Assembly: GCA_964552195.1 (NCBI GenBank)
Contig: CAZKFM010000002.1
Coordinates: forward strand, 455,333-519,332
DNA: 64,000 nucleotides
Direction: 5' to 3'
Source: CAZKAP01 sp964552195
GTDB taxonomy: Bacteria; Bacteroidota; Bacteroidia; Flavobacteriales; Flavobacteriaceae
The notes under the pieces are model-generated. The model was not told the DNA's origin, made no database searches, and saw only the letters and a list, made by a program, of their open reading frames with translations. Of the stretch, positions 15,539 to 25,040 are shown piece by piece; the stretch's first letter is position 1, and every line of letters begins with the position of its first letter. Made by a program: the position numbers and the translations under genes.

Positions 15539-17425
15539 CTACTTAATCAGGTCGTAGCTGCGCTGAATGAACTTGGTCAGTTCTTCTCCCCTGAGCAGCC
15601 CTTTGGAAAGTCGGGCCAGATCAATGGACTGCCGGATCAGGCGGTGTCGTTTCTTTTCGGTTTTGGTCTGAAGAATTTGCCCGACCAGGTCATGATTGGT
15701 ATTGACCACCAGGTTGTACATATCCGGCATACTGCCTGCTCCGAACATGCCCCCGCCTCCAGTCTGCTGCATCTCCTTCATTCTCCTCATAAATTCCGGT
15801 TCCGTTATGAGGAAGGGTGCCGCTCCGCTGTCCATGGACTCGAGCTGAACCAAGAACCCGTTGTCTTTGGCGACGGTTTCGATTTCATTTTTCAGCCGTT
15901 CCTTTTCTTCCTCACTGAGTTTTGAGATCGCTTCGTCTTCTTTCTTAATCAGGCTTTCTATGGGCCCTCCGTCCACACGTGTAAAGGTGACGTTTTCCTT
16001 TTCACCTTCCAGTTTCTGGATCAGATGGGGGACTATAGGGGAATCGAGTAGCAGTACTTCGTAGCCCTTTTCTTTGGCCGCTTCAATATAGCCGTGCTGG
16101 CCCTCGGTATCGCTGGCATAGAGAATCACCAGTTTATCGTCTTTGTCGGTCTGATGGGCTTTAATTTTTTCCTCGAGCTCCTCGAAGGTATAGTAAGTAC
16201 CGTCCACCGTGGGATAGAAGGCGAATTTCTCGGCTTTCTCAAAGAACTTCTCCTCGGTGAGCATACCGTATTCGATAACCACTTTAATGTCGTTCCATTT
16301 CTGCTCGAATTCCTCTCTCTGATCCTTGAACAGGCTGCTCAGTTTGTCCGCCACCTTTCTGGTAATGTAGGAGGAAATCTTCTTAACAGAACCATCGGCC
16401 TGGAGGTAAGATCGGCTTACGTTCAATGGAATGTCCGGGGAATCGATTACCCCTCGGAGCATAGTCAGGAATTCCGGAACTATGCCTTCGACATTGTCTG
16501 TGATAAAGACCTGGTTCTGATACAATTGAATGCGGTCTTTCTGCACCGTCATATCCTGGGTGAGCCTGGGGAAGTAGAGTACGCCGGTAAGGTTAAAGGG
16601 ATAATCCACGTTGAGGTGGATGTGGAACAGGGGTTCCTCGAACTGCATGGGGTATAGTTCCCGGTAAAATCCCTTGTAGTCCTCGTCGTTAAGGTCTGAT
16701 GGCGTGCGGGTCCATACCGGACGAGTATTATTTATAATGTTGTCTACTTCCCGGGTCGGTGCGGGATCGTCTTCCTTAGCGTCTTCCGGTTTGGGCAGGG
16801 TCTCCGTGCGGGTACCAAACTTGATGGGGATGGGCATGAACTTGTTGTACTTACCCATTAGCTCCTTGATACGAGTTTCCTCAAGGAATTCGGTGCTGTC
16901 TTCCGCTATGTGCAGGATGATTTCAGTGCCCCTCTCTTTTCGGTCGGAGGTACCGAGTTCGAATTCTGGTGTTCCTTCGCAACTCCAGTGTACCGCGGGG
17001 GCGTCGGTGAAGGACTTGGTGTGAATTTCTACTTTTTCCGCCACCATGAATGAGGAATAGAAACCGAGGCCAAAGTGACCTATGATGCCTGCCTCCTTGC
17101 CGGCATCCTTGTATTTGTCCAGGAACTCTTCGGCTCCGGAGAAGGCTACCTCATTGATGTATTTGCGGACCTCGTCTTCACTCATTCCGATACCCTGGTC
17201 GATAATGTGTAATGTTTTATTCTCTTTATCGACTTTAATTTCTATGATCGGATTCCCGTATTCCACTGTCGCCTCGCCGATGGAGGTAAGGTGCTTGAGT
17301 TTCAAGGTCGCATCCGTTGCATTGGAAACCAACTCACGAAGGAATATTTCGTGATCGCTGTACAGGAATTTTTTGATCAGTGGAAAAATGTTGTCCACCG
17401 AAACATTGATTTTACCAGTCGCCAT
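15539..17425 (-). CDS. htpG: Molecular chaperone HtpG (Hsp90)
   Basis: This 628-residue ATP-dependent chaperone has the GHKL ATPase motifs in order: LRELVSNATDATLK (Mg-binding Asn), IDQGIGMSEDE, and GHFGLGFYSSFMV. The middle domain carries the catalytic arginine region (LNVSRSYLQ), and the C-terminal dimerisation domain includes the ESMDSGAAPFLITEPEFMRRM segment. Length and order are normal for bacterial Hsp90. No CIRCE-like operator is visible upstream. It is transcribed alone and ends at the bidirectional hairpin. Confidence 0.97.
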   Translation of the reverse strand: MATGKINVSVDNIFPLIKKFLYSDHEIFLRELVSNATDATLKLKHLTSIGEATVEYGNPIIEIKVDKENKTLHIIDQGIGMSEDEVRKYINEVAFSGAEEFLDKYKDAGKEAGIIGHFGLGFYSSFMVAEKVEIHTKSFTDAPAVHWSCEGTPEFELGTSDRKERGTEIILHIAEDSTEFLEETRIKELMGKYNKFMPIPIKFGTRTETLPKPEDAKEDDPAPTREVDNIINNTRPVWTRTPSDLNDEDYKGFYRELYPMQFEEPLFHIHLNVDYPFNLTGVLYFPRLTQDMTVQKDRIQLYQNQVFITDNVEGIVPEFLTMLRGVIDSPDIPLNVSRSYLQADGSVKKISSYITRKVADKLSSLFKDQREEFEQKWNDIKVVIEYGMLTEEKFFEKAEKFAFYPTVDGTYYTFEELEEKIKAHQTDKDDKLVILYASDTEGQHGYIEAAKEKGYEVLLLDSPIVPHLIQKLEGEKENVTFTRVDGGPIESLIKKEDEAISKLSEEEKERLKNEIETVAKDNGFLVQLESMDSGAAPFLITEPEFMRRMKEMQQTGGGGMFGAGSMPDMYNLVVNTNHDLVGQILQTKTEKKRHRLIRQSIDLARLSKGLLRGEELTKFIQRSYDLIK

Positions 17426-17556
17426 AAATAAAGTTTTTGACCAGGGTGCAAAAAGAATACCAGCCTTAAATGGCTGACAAACTGACAGAGATCAGCGGTA
17501 ATTCTGGGAAAGCGAGTCGTAAAGAAAAATTTAACACAAAAAATGTTTAGTATTTA

Positions 17557-17586
17557 TTGTTTAATATTAAACAAATAGTACTTTTG
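17557..17586 (+). promoter_or_regulatory. Promoter of the candidate small RNA
   Basis: TTG at 17557-17559 and TACTTTTG at 17579-17586 are separated by 19 bases, a full match to the Bacteroidota TTG-N19-TAnnTTTG pattern. The predicted start is near 17592. Confidence 0.6.
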
Positions 17587-17591
17587 AAGTG

Positions 17592-17694
17592 TGGAAGAGA
17601 ATTGCTGTGATTAAGCTTTTTTCTTAACGAGTTTGTTTATTTATTGGTTAGGTTGTTGAAAGCGTACGTTTCCCAGGCGTACGCTTTCTTTTTT
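17592..17694 (+). ncRNA. Candidate small RNA (about 100 nt) with intrinsic terminator
   Basis: A consensus promoter at 17557-17586 is followed by about 65 bases of AT-rich sequence, then a perfect 11-bp stem (GAAAGCGTACG at 17658-17668, CGTACGCTTTC at 17678-17688) with a 9-base loop and six T. No ORF of useful length lies between. The 331-base gap between htpG and the TetR gene holds nothing else obvious. An unlinked leader peptide or a terminated leader of the TetR gene are alternatives. No Rfam family is recognised by eye; Flavobacteria-specific RNAs would be the first comparison. Confidence 0.5.
17658..17694 (+). terminator. Strong intrinsic terminator ending the small RNA unit
   Basis: An eleven-bp perfect stem with a CGTACG core is followed directly by TTTTTT. 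It lies 62 bases before the TetR gene, so it would stop any read-through into it. Confidence 0.8.
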
Positions 17695-17756
17695 GCTCAT
17701 TTTTAAGAAGCGAAATGTTTAAATAATCGTATTTTTGATTCAACAAAATAAGAGTC

Positions 17757-18416
17757 ATGGCCACAAAAGCTGCTGCCCTCACAGAAGACAAACTAATTTC
17801 GCTTTACATGGATGAAGTCCTGGAGCAGGAAGTGTACCCTAAATCGGTTTACAAGTTCTGTAAGGCAAATGGAATAAAGGAGGAGGAATTCTATAAATTA
17901 TTTGGCTCATTCGATGCCATCCAGCAGCGAATATGGCTTAAGTTCTGCGAGAACACTACTGGGCTACTCGAAAAGAACAAAGAATACGCCGGATACTCCA
18001 ACCGGGAAAAGATGCTCACCTTCTTTTATACCTTTTTCGAATTGCTGACCCTAAATCGAAGTTTTGTACTTTTTGTGCTAAACCAGAGCGGGGACCCAAG
18101 GAGCTGGGAGCAATTGAAGCCGCTTAGAGGGCTGCGCGGAAAAATCAAGGAGTTTGCCACAGAACTCATCGAAGAGGGTAATAGCGAAAAGTCTTACCGA
18201 CTGTCTCAGCGCAATCCCAGGATATTTTCTGAAGGAGCCTGGGTACAGTTTATGTTCCTTTTACACTTTTGGAAGGAGGATCAGTCCCCACAGTTTGAAA
18301 AAACAGATGTGGCCATCGAAAAGTCCGTAAATGCCATTTTTGACCTATTTGATAGCTCTCCACTTGAAACCTTATTGGATTTTGGCAAATTCCTGTACAA
18401 GGAATCGGGAATGTAA
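17757..18416 (+). CDS. TetR-like transcriptional regulator
   Basis: This 219-residue all-helical protein has an atypical N-terminal helix-turn-helix (YPKSVYKFCKANGIKEEEFYKLF). It is followed by a TetR-type ligand domain (FDAIQQRIWLKF, then MLTFFYTFFELLTLNRSFVLFVL). In Flavobacteriaceae this protein is usually found just before an ABC1 kinase gene, as here with 19 bases between. The pair probably forms one transcript. The ligand and target are unknown. Confidence 0.8.
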   Translation: MATKAAALTEDKLISLYMDEVLEQEVYPKSVYKFCKANGIKEEEFYKLFGSFDAIQQRIWLKFCENTTGLLEKNKEYAGYSNREKMLTFFYTFFELLTLNRSFVLFVLNQSGDPRSWEQLKPLRGLRGKIKEFATELIEEGNSEKSYRLSQRNPRIFSEGAWVQFMFLLHFWKEDQSPQFEKTDVAIEKSVNAIFDLFDSSPLETLLDFGKFLYKESGM

Positions 18417-18435
18417 CCAAAATAGCACCATCTGA

Positions 18436-19779
18436 ATGAAAACATTGGATAGCATACCTACGGGTAAGGTAGAACGCGCAGGGAAACTTGTGCAAACTGG
18501 GGCCAGGATTGGAGCCAATTATGTCAAGTACTATTCCCGTAAACTGGTAAATCCGGATACTGGAAAAGAAGAACTCGACGAGGATAATGCCGCTGATATA
18601 TACGACGGTTTGAAAAGCCTCAAGGGGAGTGCACTCAAAGTTGCTCAGATGCTAAGTATGGAGAAAAACCTACTTCCCAGGGCCTATGTAGAGCGCTTCT
18701 CGCTATCCCAGTTTTCTGTCCCTCCGCTCTCGGCCCCCCTGGTTCGAAAGACCTTTAAGAAGTACTTCGGAGAATACCCCGAGGACCTCTTCGATCGGTT
18801 TGATACGCAATCCGTTAATGCGGCCAGCATAGGTCAGGTTCACCGGGCTTTCAAAGACGGAGAGGAATTGGCGGTTAAGATTCAGTATCCCGGAGTTCGC
18901 GACAGCATCAGTAGCGATCTGGCGATAGTTAAGCCCATCGCGGTACGGATGTTCAATCTCCAGGGTTCCGATACGGCCAAGTACTTCAAGGAGGTTGAAG
19001 AGAAATTAACCGAGGAAACGGATTATATGCTGGAACTCCGCCAGAGCCGGGAAATTACGGAGGCTTGTGCCCATCTTCCCCATATGAAGTTCCCCGTTTA
19101 TTACGAGGAACTCTCCTGTGACCGGATCTTGACCATGACCTGGATGCACGGTGAACATATCGGCGAGTTTACCAACAAGGAGTTCGATCCTGCCGACGGC
19201 AATCGCCTTGGGCAGGCTCTATGGAATTTCTACATGTTTCAGATACACGGCCTGCGTAAAGTACATGCCGATCCTCACCCCGGAAACTTTCTGATCAGTG
19301 ATCAGGGGGATCTGATTGCCATAGATTTTGGGTGCATTAAGGTAATCCCTGAAGAATTCTACAATCCGTACTTCGAGTTAGCAAGAGCGGAATCCTTGGA
19401 AGATGACGAATTCTTCACGAAAAAAATGTGGGAACTTGAGATACTCACTCATTCGGATGGCCCTAAGGAACAGGAATTCGTCAAGGCCTTATTCCGCGAA
19501 ATGCTTCAGCTTTTTACCTCTCCCTTTCAGCACGATGAGTTCGATTTTGGGGATGAAGGATTCTGGTCACAGATAGCCGATTTGAGCGCGCGATATCAGA
19601 AAGATGAAACGATTAAGAAAATGGATGGTAGTCGAGGTTCTCGGCACTTCCTGTATATGAACCGAACGTTCTTCGGTCTGTATCATCTTCTACACGATCT
19701 GAGAGCCAAAGTGAGCATCAATGACTCCTTGCAATACCTGGATACAGACCAAGCTAAGATACCCGGCCTGGCCCAATAA
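18436..19779 (+). CDS. ABC1/AarF/UbiB-like atypical kinase
   Basis: This 447-residue protein has the family hallmarks: the alanine-rich nucleotide loop (NAASIGQVHRA), the invariant lysine (ELAVKIQYPGV), KVHADPHPGNFLI as the catalytic loop, and AIDFGCIK as the metal-binding DFG. The normally invariant KxGQ inhibitory motif reads KVAQ in ALKVAQMLSME. UbiB-type proteins support isoprenoid-quinone synthesis or lipid handling through ATPase activity. It follows the TetR-like gene; no quinone genes are adjacent. Confidence 0.9.
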   Translation: MKTLDSIPTGKVERAGKLVQTGARIGANYVKYYSRKLVNPDTGKEELDEDNAADIYDGLKSLKGSALKVAQMLSMEKNLLPRAYVERFSLSQFSVPPLSAPLVRKTFKKYFGEYPEDLFDRFDTQSVNAASIGQVHRAFKDGEELAVKIQYPGVRDSISSDLAIVKPIAVRMFNLQGSDTAKYFKEVEEKLTEETDYMLELRQSREITEACAHLPHMKFPVYYEELSCDRILTMTWMHGEHIGEFTNKEFDPADGNRLGQALWNFYMFQIHGLRKVHADPHPGNFLISDQGDLIAIDFGCIKVIPEEFYNPYFELARAESLEDDEFFTKKMWELEILTHSDGPKEQEFVKALFREMLQLFTSPFQHDEFDFGDEGFWSQIADLSARYQKDETIKKMDGSRGSRHFLYMNRTFFGLYHLLHDLRAKVSINDSLQYLDTDQAKIPGLAQ

Positions 19780-19893
19780 ACAAACCGGTTGTGGGGTGCA
19801 GATTTAGCTCTAAGTCAGTCGTGGCGGCAGGTTTCGGGGCAAACCACAGCAGATTGTCTTAAATTTACCCCTGTATATTTTTTGGACTGAGTT

Positions 19894-20901
19894 ATGTACC
19901 GATCGAAAATCAGAGGGCTGGGGTATTACGTGCCGGAACGGGTGGTCACCAACGACGACCTTACGAAGCTCATGGATACCAGCGACGAGTGGATCCAGGA
20001 AAGGACTGGAATCAAGGAACGTCGTCATATTGTACCTGGAGAGGAAACCACCTCATCCATGGGTGTCAAGGCAGCCAGAAAGGCCATCGAAGATGCCGGT
20101 ATAGAAAAAGACGATATCGATTTCATCATTTTTGCAACCCTGAGCCCGGACTTCTATTTTCCCGGTCCTGGAGTACTGGTCCAAAGAGACCTGGGCTTAC
20201 CTACTATTGGGGCCTTGGATGTTCGGAACCAGTGTTCTGGTTTCGTCTATGGCTTATCTGTAGCCGATCAGTTCGTCCGCAGCGGCATGTACAAAAACAT
20301 ACTCCTGATAGGAGCCGAGGTGCATTCCAAGGGTCTGGATTTCACTACCCGTGGGCGCGGAGTTACCGTTATATTCGGTGACGGAGCGGGAGCGGCAATA
20401 ATCAGTCGTAGCGAGGATGAAGAAAGCGGAATACTCTCCACCCATCTCCATTCTCAGGGAGAACACGCAGAGGAGCTTTCTCTTTTATCTCCCGGTATGG
20501 GGCGCCGCTGGGTTACCGACATACTTCGGGATGGCAATCCGGAAGACACTTCCTTTTATCCGTATATGAACGGTCAATTCGTTTTTAAAAATGCGGTGCA
20601 GCGATTCAGAGAGGTCATTACCGAGGGACTTGAGGCCAATGGTCTGGGTGCCGATGCGATTGACCTCTTGATTCCGCACCAGGCTAATCTCAGGATATCC
20701 CAGTTCGTACAGAAACAATTCAGGCTCAGCGACGATCAGATATACAATAACATCACCAAGTACGGTAATACCACGGCTGCCTCCATTCCCATAGCACTGG
20801 CCGAAGCCCGGGATCTGGGCATGCTGAAGTCTGGGGACCTTTTGGTGCTGGCGGCTTTCGGAAGCGGCTTCACCTGGGGTAGCGCCATCATACGGTGGTA
20901 A
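19894..20901 (+). CDS. 3-oxoacyl-ACP synthase III family protein (KAS III-like)
   Basis: This 335-residue thiolase-fold enzyme has Cys in VRNQCSGFVYG, His in LIPHQANLR and Asn in KYGNTTAASIP, the Cys-His-Asn triad of FabH-type condensing enzymes. It stands outside any fatty-acid operon, and the substrate-loop sequence (HLHSQGEHAEEL) differs from housekeeping FabH. It may be a FabH paralog acting on special acyl groups. It is a single gene with its own upstream region of about 110 bases. Confidence 0.88.
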   Translation: MYRSKIRGLGYYVPERVVTNDDLTKLMDTSDEWIQERTGIKERRHIVPGEETTSSMGVKAARKAIEDAGIEKDDIDFIIFATLSPDFYFPGPGVLVQRDLGLPTIGALDVRNQCSGFVYGLSVADQFVRSGMYKNILLIGAEVHSKGLDFTTRGRGVTVIFGDGAGAAIISRSEDEESGILSTHLHSQGEHAEELSLLSPGMGRRWVTDILRDGNPEDTSFYPYMNGQFVFKNAVQRFREVITEGLEANGLGADAIDLLIPHQANLRISQFVQKQFRLSDDQIYNNITKYGNTTAASIPIALAEARDLGMLKSGDLLVLAAFGSGFTWGSAIIRW

Positions 20902-20991
20902 TTCCGAGGATTTCTCATGTGAGTTACATCGGACTGTACGATTAGGTAGTAGTGAATCCCTACCCTTTACGGGCTGTGTTCAGTGCCTATT

Positions 20992-21020
20992 AAAAAAAGC
21001 CGCCCGGTTACCCGGACGGC
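20992..21020 (-). terminator. Terminator downstream of the sodium:solute symporter
   Basis: The minus strand reads GCCGtCCGG, loop GTAA, CCGGgCGGC, then seven T. It lies about 165 bases past the symporter stop, and the 282-base gap 20902-21183 holds nothing else that I recognise. Confidence 0.75.
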
Positions 21021-21183
21021 ACATTGCACGGCTCTAACTCTACTAAACACTAACCATTAACTACAATAAAAGCCCAAACCGCGCATTATTTTTAGACGGG
21101 CATATTACGGCAGGATTACGGAAAAATTTCGGCATTAACGCAGATTTAGCAGTATAAACCGAGAATCTTAAAAGCTTTAATAC

Positions 21184-22650
21184 TTATTTCCGGTCCCGGA
21201 GCAGGAAAAGTCCTAAAAAGGTGATTATACCATTGATGAGCAGGAGTTCGTAGCCCAGGTCATAACCGCCCAGGCTTTCCCTGGGGAGGAAATCCAGAAG
21301 CGCTATCAGGACCACTGCAGCAAGGCAGATCCACAGGGTCTTTTTGTCGGAGACGATATATCGCGTGAAATAGCCGAAAGCGTACAGGCCCAGCAGCGGG
21401 CCATAGGTGTAACCCGCTATGGTCAGCACCCCGTCGATTACCGTAGTTCCCAATACGTACCTGAACAAAGTAATCACGAGTATGAGAACGGCTCCCATGG
21501 CCAGATGGATGCGGCTTCGGATACGTACAGCCTTATCGTCCTGCCGCTCCTTCATACCCAGGATATCTACGTAAAAAGAAGTGGTTAAAGAGGTCAGCGC
21601 ACTGTCCGCACTGCTGTACGCCGCGGCCAGTAGGCCCAGCATGAATACTACGATAACCCAGGCTCCCAGACCCTGATTCAAAGCTATTTCCGGGAAAAGC
21701 AGGTCGGTTTTGATTTCCCCATCTATGCTCGGAATCTCGATGCCCTCAAGCGAGGCATATTTAAAGAGCATGGCACCAAGGATCAGAAAGGCCAGGTTAA
21801 CTAGGAGTAGGATCAGACTGAAGCTGATCATATTCCATTGGGATTCCTTTACATTGCGGCAACTGAGATTTTTCTGCATCATGTCCTGGTCCAGACCGGT
21901 CATGCATATGCTGATGAACATCCCTCCCAGCACGGATTTTAGCCAGTAGGACCGCTCCAGTGGCGAGTCGGTGACCCAGAGTTGAGTGTATTCGGCCAGT
22001 TCGCCTCCCGTCCATAGCGCCAGGGGTTGATTACCCAGTGCCAACCCAAGCTGATAAAGCACGGCTCCAAGAGCCAGCAACATACAAAGAGTCTGCAAGG
22101 TGTCCGTCCAGACTATCGTCCTGAGTCCACTGCGGAAGGTATACAGGTAAATCAGGGTAACCGAAAGGATAACCGTAAGCTCGAATGGAACCCCCATAGC
22201 GTCAAATACGAAATACTGGAGTACTAAAGCCACCAGATACAGGCGAAATGAGGCTCCTATCACCCTGGAAATCAAAAAGAAAAAAGCTCCGGTCTTGTGG
22301 GTATTCCTTCCGAACCGATCGGAAAGGTATTCGTAGATCGAAGTCAGGTTCAGCTTGTAATAAAGGGGTAGTAAGACAAAGGCGATTACGGCATAGCCCA
22401 GCAGATAGCCGAAAACCACCTGCATATAGGTGAATTGGGTGGCCTGTACCGCCCCGGGTACTGAAATAAAAGTAACCCCGGAAAGCGAAGCGCCGATCAT
22501 CCCGAAGGCCACCACAAACCAGGGGGATTTCTTGTTGGCCCTGAAAAAATTCGCATTACTGCGGTCTTTGCCGGTCAGGAATGAAATGCCCAACAGCAGC
22601 AGGAAATAGCCTCCTATCAGCGCTAACAGCAGGTAATTGTTGATTTGCAT
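21184..22650 (-). CDS. Sodium:solute symporter (SSS family)
   Basis: This 488-residue protein has about 13 membrane segments. Family features include FGMIGASLSGVTFISVPG near the first helices (ion site) and SSADSALTSLTTSFYVDIL, the classic SSS signature region with the Na-site serines. It imports a solute together with sodium. Flavobacterial relatives are annotated as general sodium:solute or sialic-acid-like symporters; the substrate cannot be assigned because no catabolic genes are adjacent. It is divergent from recR. Confidence 0.92.
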   Translation of the reverse strand: MQINNYLLLALIGGYFLLLLGISFLTGKDRSNANFFRANKKSPWFVVAFGMIGASLSGVTFISVPGAVQATQFTYMQVVFGYLLGYAVIAFVLLPLYYKLNLTSIYEYLSDRFGRNTHKTGAFFFLISRVIGASFRLYLVALVLQYFVFDAMGVPFELTVILSVTLIYLYTFRSGLRTIVWTDTLQTLCMLLALGAVLYQLGLALGNQPLALWTGGELAEYTQLWVTDSPLERSYWLKSVLGGMFISICMTGLDQDMMQKNLSCRNVKESQWNMISFSLILLLVNLAFLILGAMLFKYASLEGIEIPSIDGEIKTDLLFPEIALNQGLGAWVIVVFMLGLLAAAYSSADSALTSLTTSFYVDILGMKERQDDKAVRIRSRIHLAMGAVLILVITLFRYVLGTTVIDGVLTIAGYTYGPLLGLYAFGYFTRYIVSDKKTLWICLAAVVLIALLDFLPRESLGGYDLGYELLLINGIITFLGLFLLRDRK

Positions 22651-22806
22651 AAAACGATTTTAGTCCATCTCGGCATTCATCCTGCCGTTACTCCGGTTAA
22701 CGTGTTCAGATCGGAACCTATTCCTTTTGTCACACGAATTTCGCAAGAAATATGTGAATACTCACTTTCGCCGGGACCGATGGCGGTATTGTACCTTTGC
22801 GGCATT

Positions 22807-23433
22807 ATGGCTATGGATTTACCCTCGCGTATATTGGAAGAAGCGGTCGATAAAGTGGCCCAGTTACCCGGAATTGGAAGAAGGACAGCCCTGAGGTTAG
22901 TTCTGCATCTGCTCAGGGAAGATGAACAAAAGACGGCTTATCTGGCCAATGCTTTGCTGCAGCTTAGGGAAGTCCGTCGATGCAGGCATTGCCACAACCT
23001 TTCGGATAACGATACCTGTGTGATTTGTTCCAGTCCTAAAAGGGACCGTAGCGTCATCTGTGTGGTCGAGGATATCACAGACGTAATGGCCATTGAAAAC
23101 ACAGGGGAGTACCGTGGCCTGTATCATATTCTGGGCGGAAAGATTTCGCCCATGGAAGGTGTGGGGCCTTCCGACCTGTACATCGACTCCTTACTGGAAC
23201 GCCTCAGGCTAGGAGGCGTACAGGAACTGATTTTCGCACTCAGCGCCACCATGGAAGGAGACACCACTAACTTTTACATTTACCGTCAGCTGAACGGACT
23301 TGATCTGAAGACCAGCAGCATAGCCAGAGGGGTTGCCGTAGGCGACGAGCTGCAATATGCCGACGAGATCACTCTGGGCAGGAGTATCCGCCAACGAGTG
23401 CCTTTCGAGGGAATTGCGGGTTCGGAAAAGTGA
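22807..23433 (+). CDS. recR: Recombination mediator RecR
   Basis: This 208-residue protein has an N-terminal helix-hairpin-helix (VAQLPGIGRRTALRLVLHLL), a C4 zinc finger (CRHCHNLSDNDTCVIC), and a Toprim domain (ICVVEDITDVMAIE, then SATMEGDTTNFYIYR). RecR works with RecO and RecF to load RecA at gaps. I chose ATG 22807 because the family starts a few residues before the hairpin; the frame stays open upstream. A -7-like TACCTTTG at 22792-22799 lies only 7 bases before the ATG, implying an almost leaderless message. Confidence 0.95.
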   Translation: MAMDLPSRILEEAVDKVAQLPGIGRRTALRLVLHLLREDEQKTAYLANALLQLREVRRCRHCHNLSDNDTCVICSSPKRDRSVICVVEDITDVMAIENTGEYRGLYHILGGKISPMEGVGPSDLYIDSLLERLRLGGVQELIFALSATMEGDTTNFYIYRQLNGLDLKTSSIARGVAVGDELQYADEITLGRSIRQRVPFEGIAGSEK

Positions 23434-23483
23434 TGCATCTGCGATCGATATTTAATAGCTTTGTACTCATATAATAGTAGCGC

Positions 23484-25040
23484 ATGTCTAGATTTGAAAT
23501 AAAGCTCCCGCAAATGGGAGAAAGTGTAGCGGAGGCTACACTGGTGTCCTGGTTAAAGGATGTAGGGGATTATGTGGAGTTGGACGAGCCTATAGTGGAA
23601 ATCGCCACGGATAAGGTAGACTCCGAGGTGCCCAGTGAGTTCGAAGGATATCTGATAGAAAAGCGCTTTAATGTAGATGACGTGATCCAGGTAGGAGAGG
23701 TTATTGCTATCATCGATTCCCAGCAGTCGGGTGAGGTTCAGACTGCACCGGAAAGTGAGCCCGTTGTCGAAAGCGAAGAGCCCGAGCCAACACAGACACA
23801 GCCGGAGGAGGTAGATTCCTCAAGCGATCCTTCGCAAGAACTCCTTCAGGCGGAGCGAACGGCAGAACAGTTGGAGGCAGAGGCCCGGAGGTTGAGGGAG
23901 CAATTCGCTCCTCAGCAAATGGCGGCGGCTACCATCAAGCCCGCGCCTGCGGGAGAAGCCCCCGTGGTCTATAGCGGACGGTTTTACTCCCCCCTGGTGC
24001 GCAACATCGCCCGCGAAGAAGGAATCCCACAGGAAGAACTCGACCGGATACCCGGCACGGGCAGTGAAGGCAGACTGACCAAGGACGACCTGATCTCGTA
24101 TCTTAATAAATCGGAAAGTAATGCCGCATCCGTATCTGGCATCTCAGCGGAATCAACCATACAGTCTCCTTCGGTGAGTGCAGATGAGCCGCAGGCCGTT
24201 CAGGAAGTTTCCGACAAGGAGAAAGAATCCATACAGGATGCACATAAGCACGATACCAGGACTGAGGTAAGATTTGAGGAGCCCGCTTCCGGAGCACTAT
24301 CCACCAGGAGAAGTGAGGTCCGGCTGGCTCATGGAGACGAAATCATACCGCTCAGCCGCATGGGTAAACTCATTGCCCATCACATGAAGGAGAGCGTGGC
24401 CACTTCAGCCCACGTACAGAGTTTCGTGGAAGCGGATGTTACCCGGCTTGTAGAATGGCGAAAGAAAGTAAAAAAGGAATTCGAGGCGCGTGAAGGCGAG
24501 AAGCTTACCTTCACTCCTATGTTTATGGAAGCCGTTGCTCTGGCCCTTAAGAAATATCCCATGATGAATATATCTTTGGAAGGAGACAGCATTATCCGAA
24601 AGAAACGCATAAACCTCGGAATGGCGGCGGCACTTCCCGATGGAAATCTGATTGTTCCCGTGATCAAGGATGCCGACCAGCTGAATCTGATAGGAATGGC
24701 CAGGCAGGTTAATGACCTGGCCCATCGTTCGCGCCATAACCAGTTAAAGCCCGATGAAGTCAAGGACGGTACCTACACGGTTACCAATGTCGGCAGCTTT
24801 GGTAGCGTTTTCGGAACTCCGATTATCAACCAGCCCCAGGTGGGCATACTGGCGTTGGGGGCTATCCGCAAAGTTCCTGCCGTGATCGAGACGGAGTCCG
24901 GGGACTTCGTGGGAATTCGAAGCAAGATGTTCCTTTCGCATAGTTACGATCATCGGGTCGTAAATGGCGCACTCGGCGGTATGTTCGTGAAGGCGGTGGC
25001 CGACTATTTGGAGAACTGGGACATAGACCGCAGTATCTGA
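23484..25040 (+). CDS. Dihydrolipoamide acyltransferase (E2) of a 2-oxo acid dehydrogenase complex
   Basis: This 518-residue E2 has one lipoyl domain at about 1-80 (lipoylated lysine in TDKVDSE), an acidic linker, a peripheral-subunit-binding domain (YSPLVRNIAREEGIPQEELD) and a C-terminal acyltransferase domain. The catalytic motif reads SYDHRVVNGALGG: the histidine is present, but the usual Asp of HRxxxDG is Asn. Relatives are annotated as branched-chain or pyruvate E2. E1 and E3 genes are not adjacent. It heads an operon with the exonuclease, FAH hydrolase, Hpt and cinA genes. Confidence 0.92.
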   Translation: MSRFEIKLPQMGESVAEATLVSWLKDVGDYVELDEPIVEIATDKVDSEVPSEFEGYLIEKRFNVDDVIQVGEVIAIIDSQQSGEVQTAPESEPVVESEEPEPTQTQPEEVDSSSDPSQELLQAERTAEQLEAEARRLREQFAPQQMAAATIKPAPAGEAPVVYSGRFYSPLVRNIAREEGIPQEELDRIPGTGSEGRLTKDDLISYLNKSESNAASVSGISAESTIQSPSVSADEPQAVQEVSDKEKESIQDAHKHDTRTEVRFEEPASGALSTRRSEVRLAHGDEIIPLSRMGKLIAHHMKESVATSAHVQSFVEADVTRLVEWRKKVKKEFEAREGEKLTFTPMFMEAVALALKKYPMMNISLEGDSIIRKKRINLGMAAALPDGNLIVPVIKDADQLNLIGMARQVNDLAHRSRHNQLKPDEVKDGTYTVTNVGSFGSVFGTPIINQPQVGILALGAIRKVPAVIETESGDFVGIRSKMFLSHSYDHRVVNGALGGMFVKAVADYLENWDIDRSI

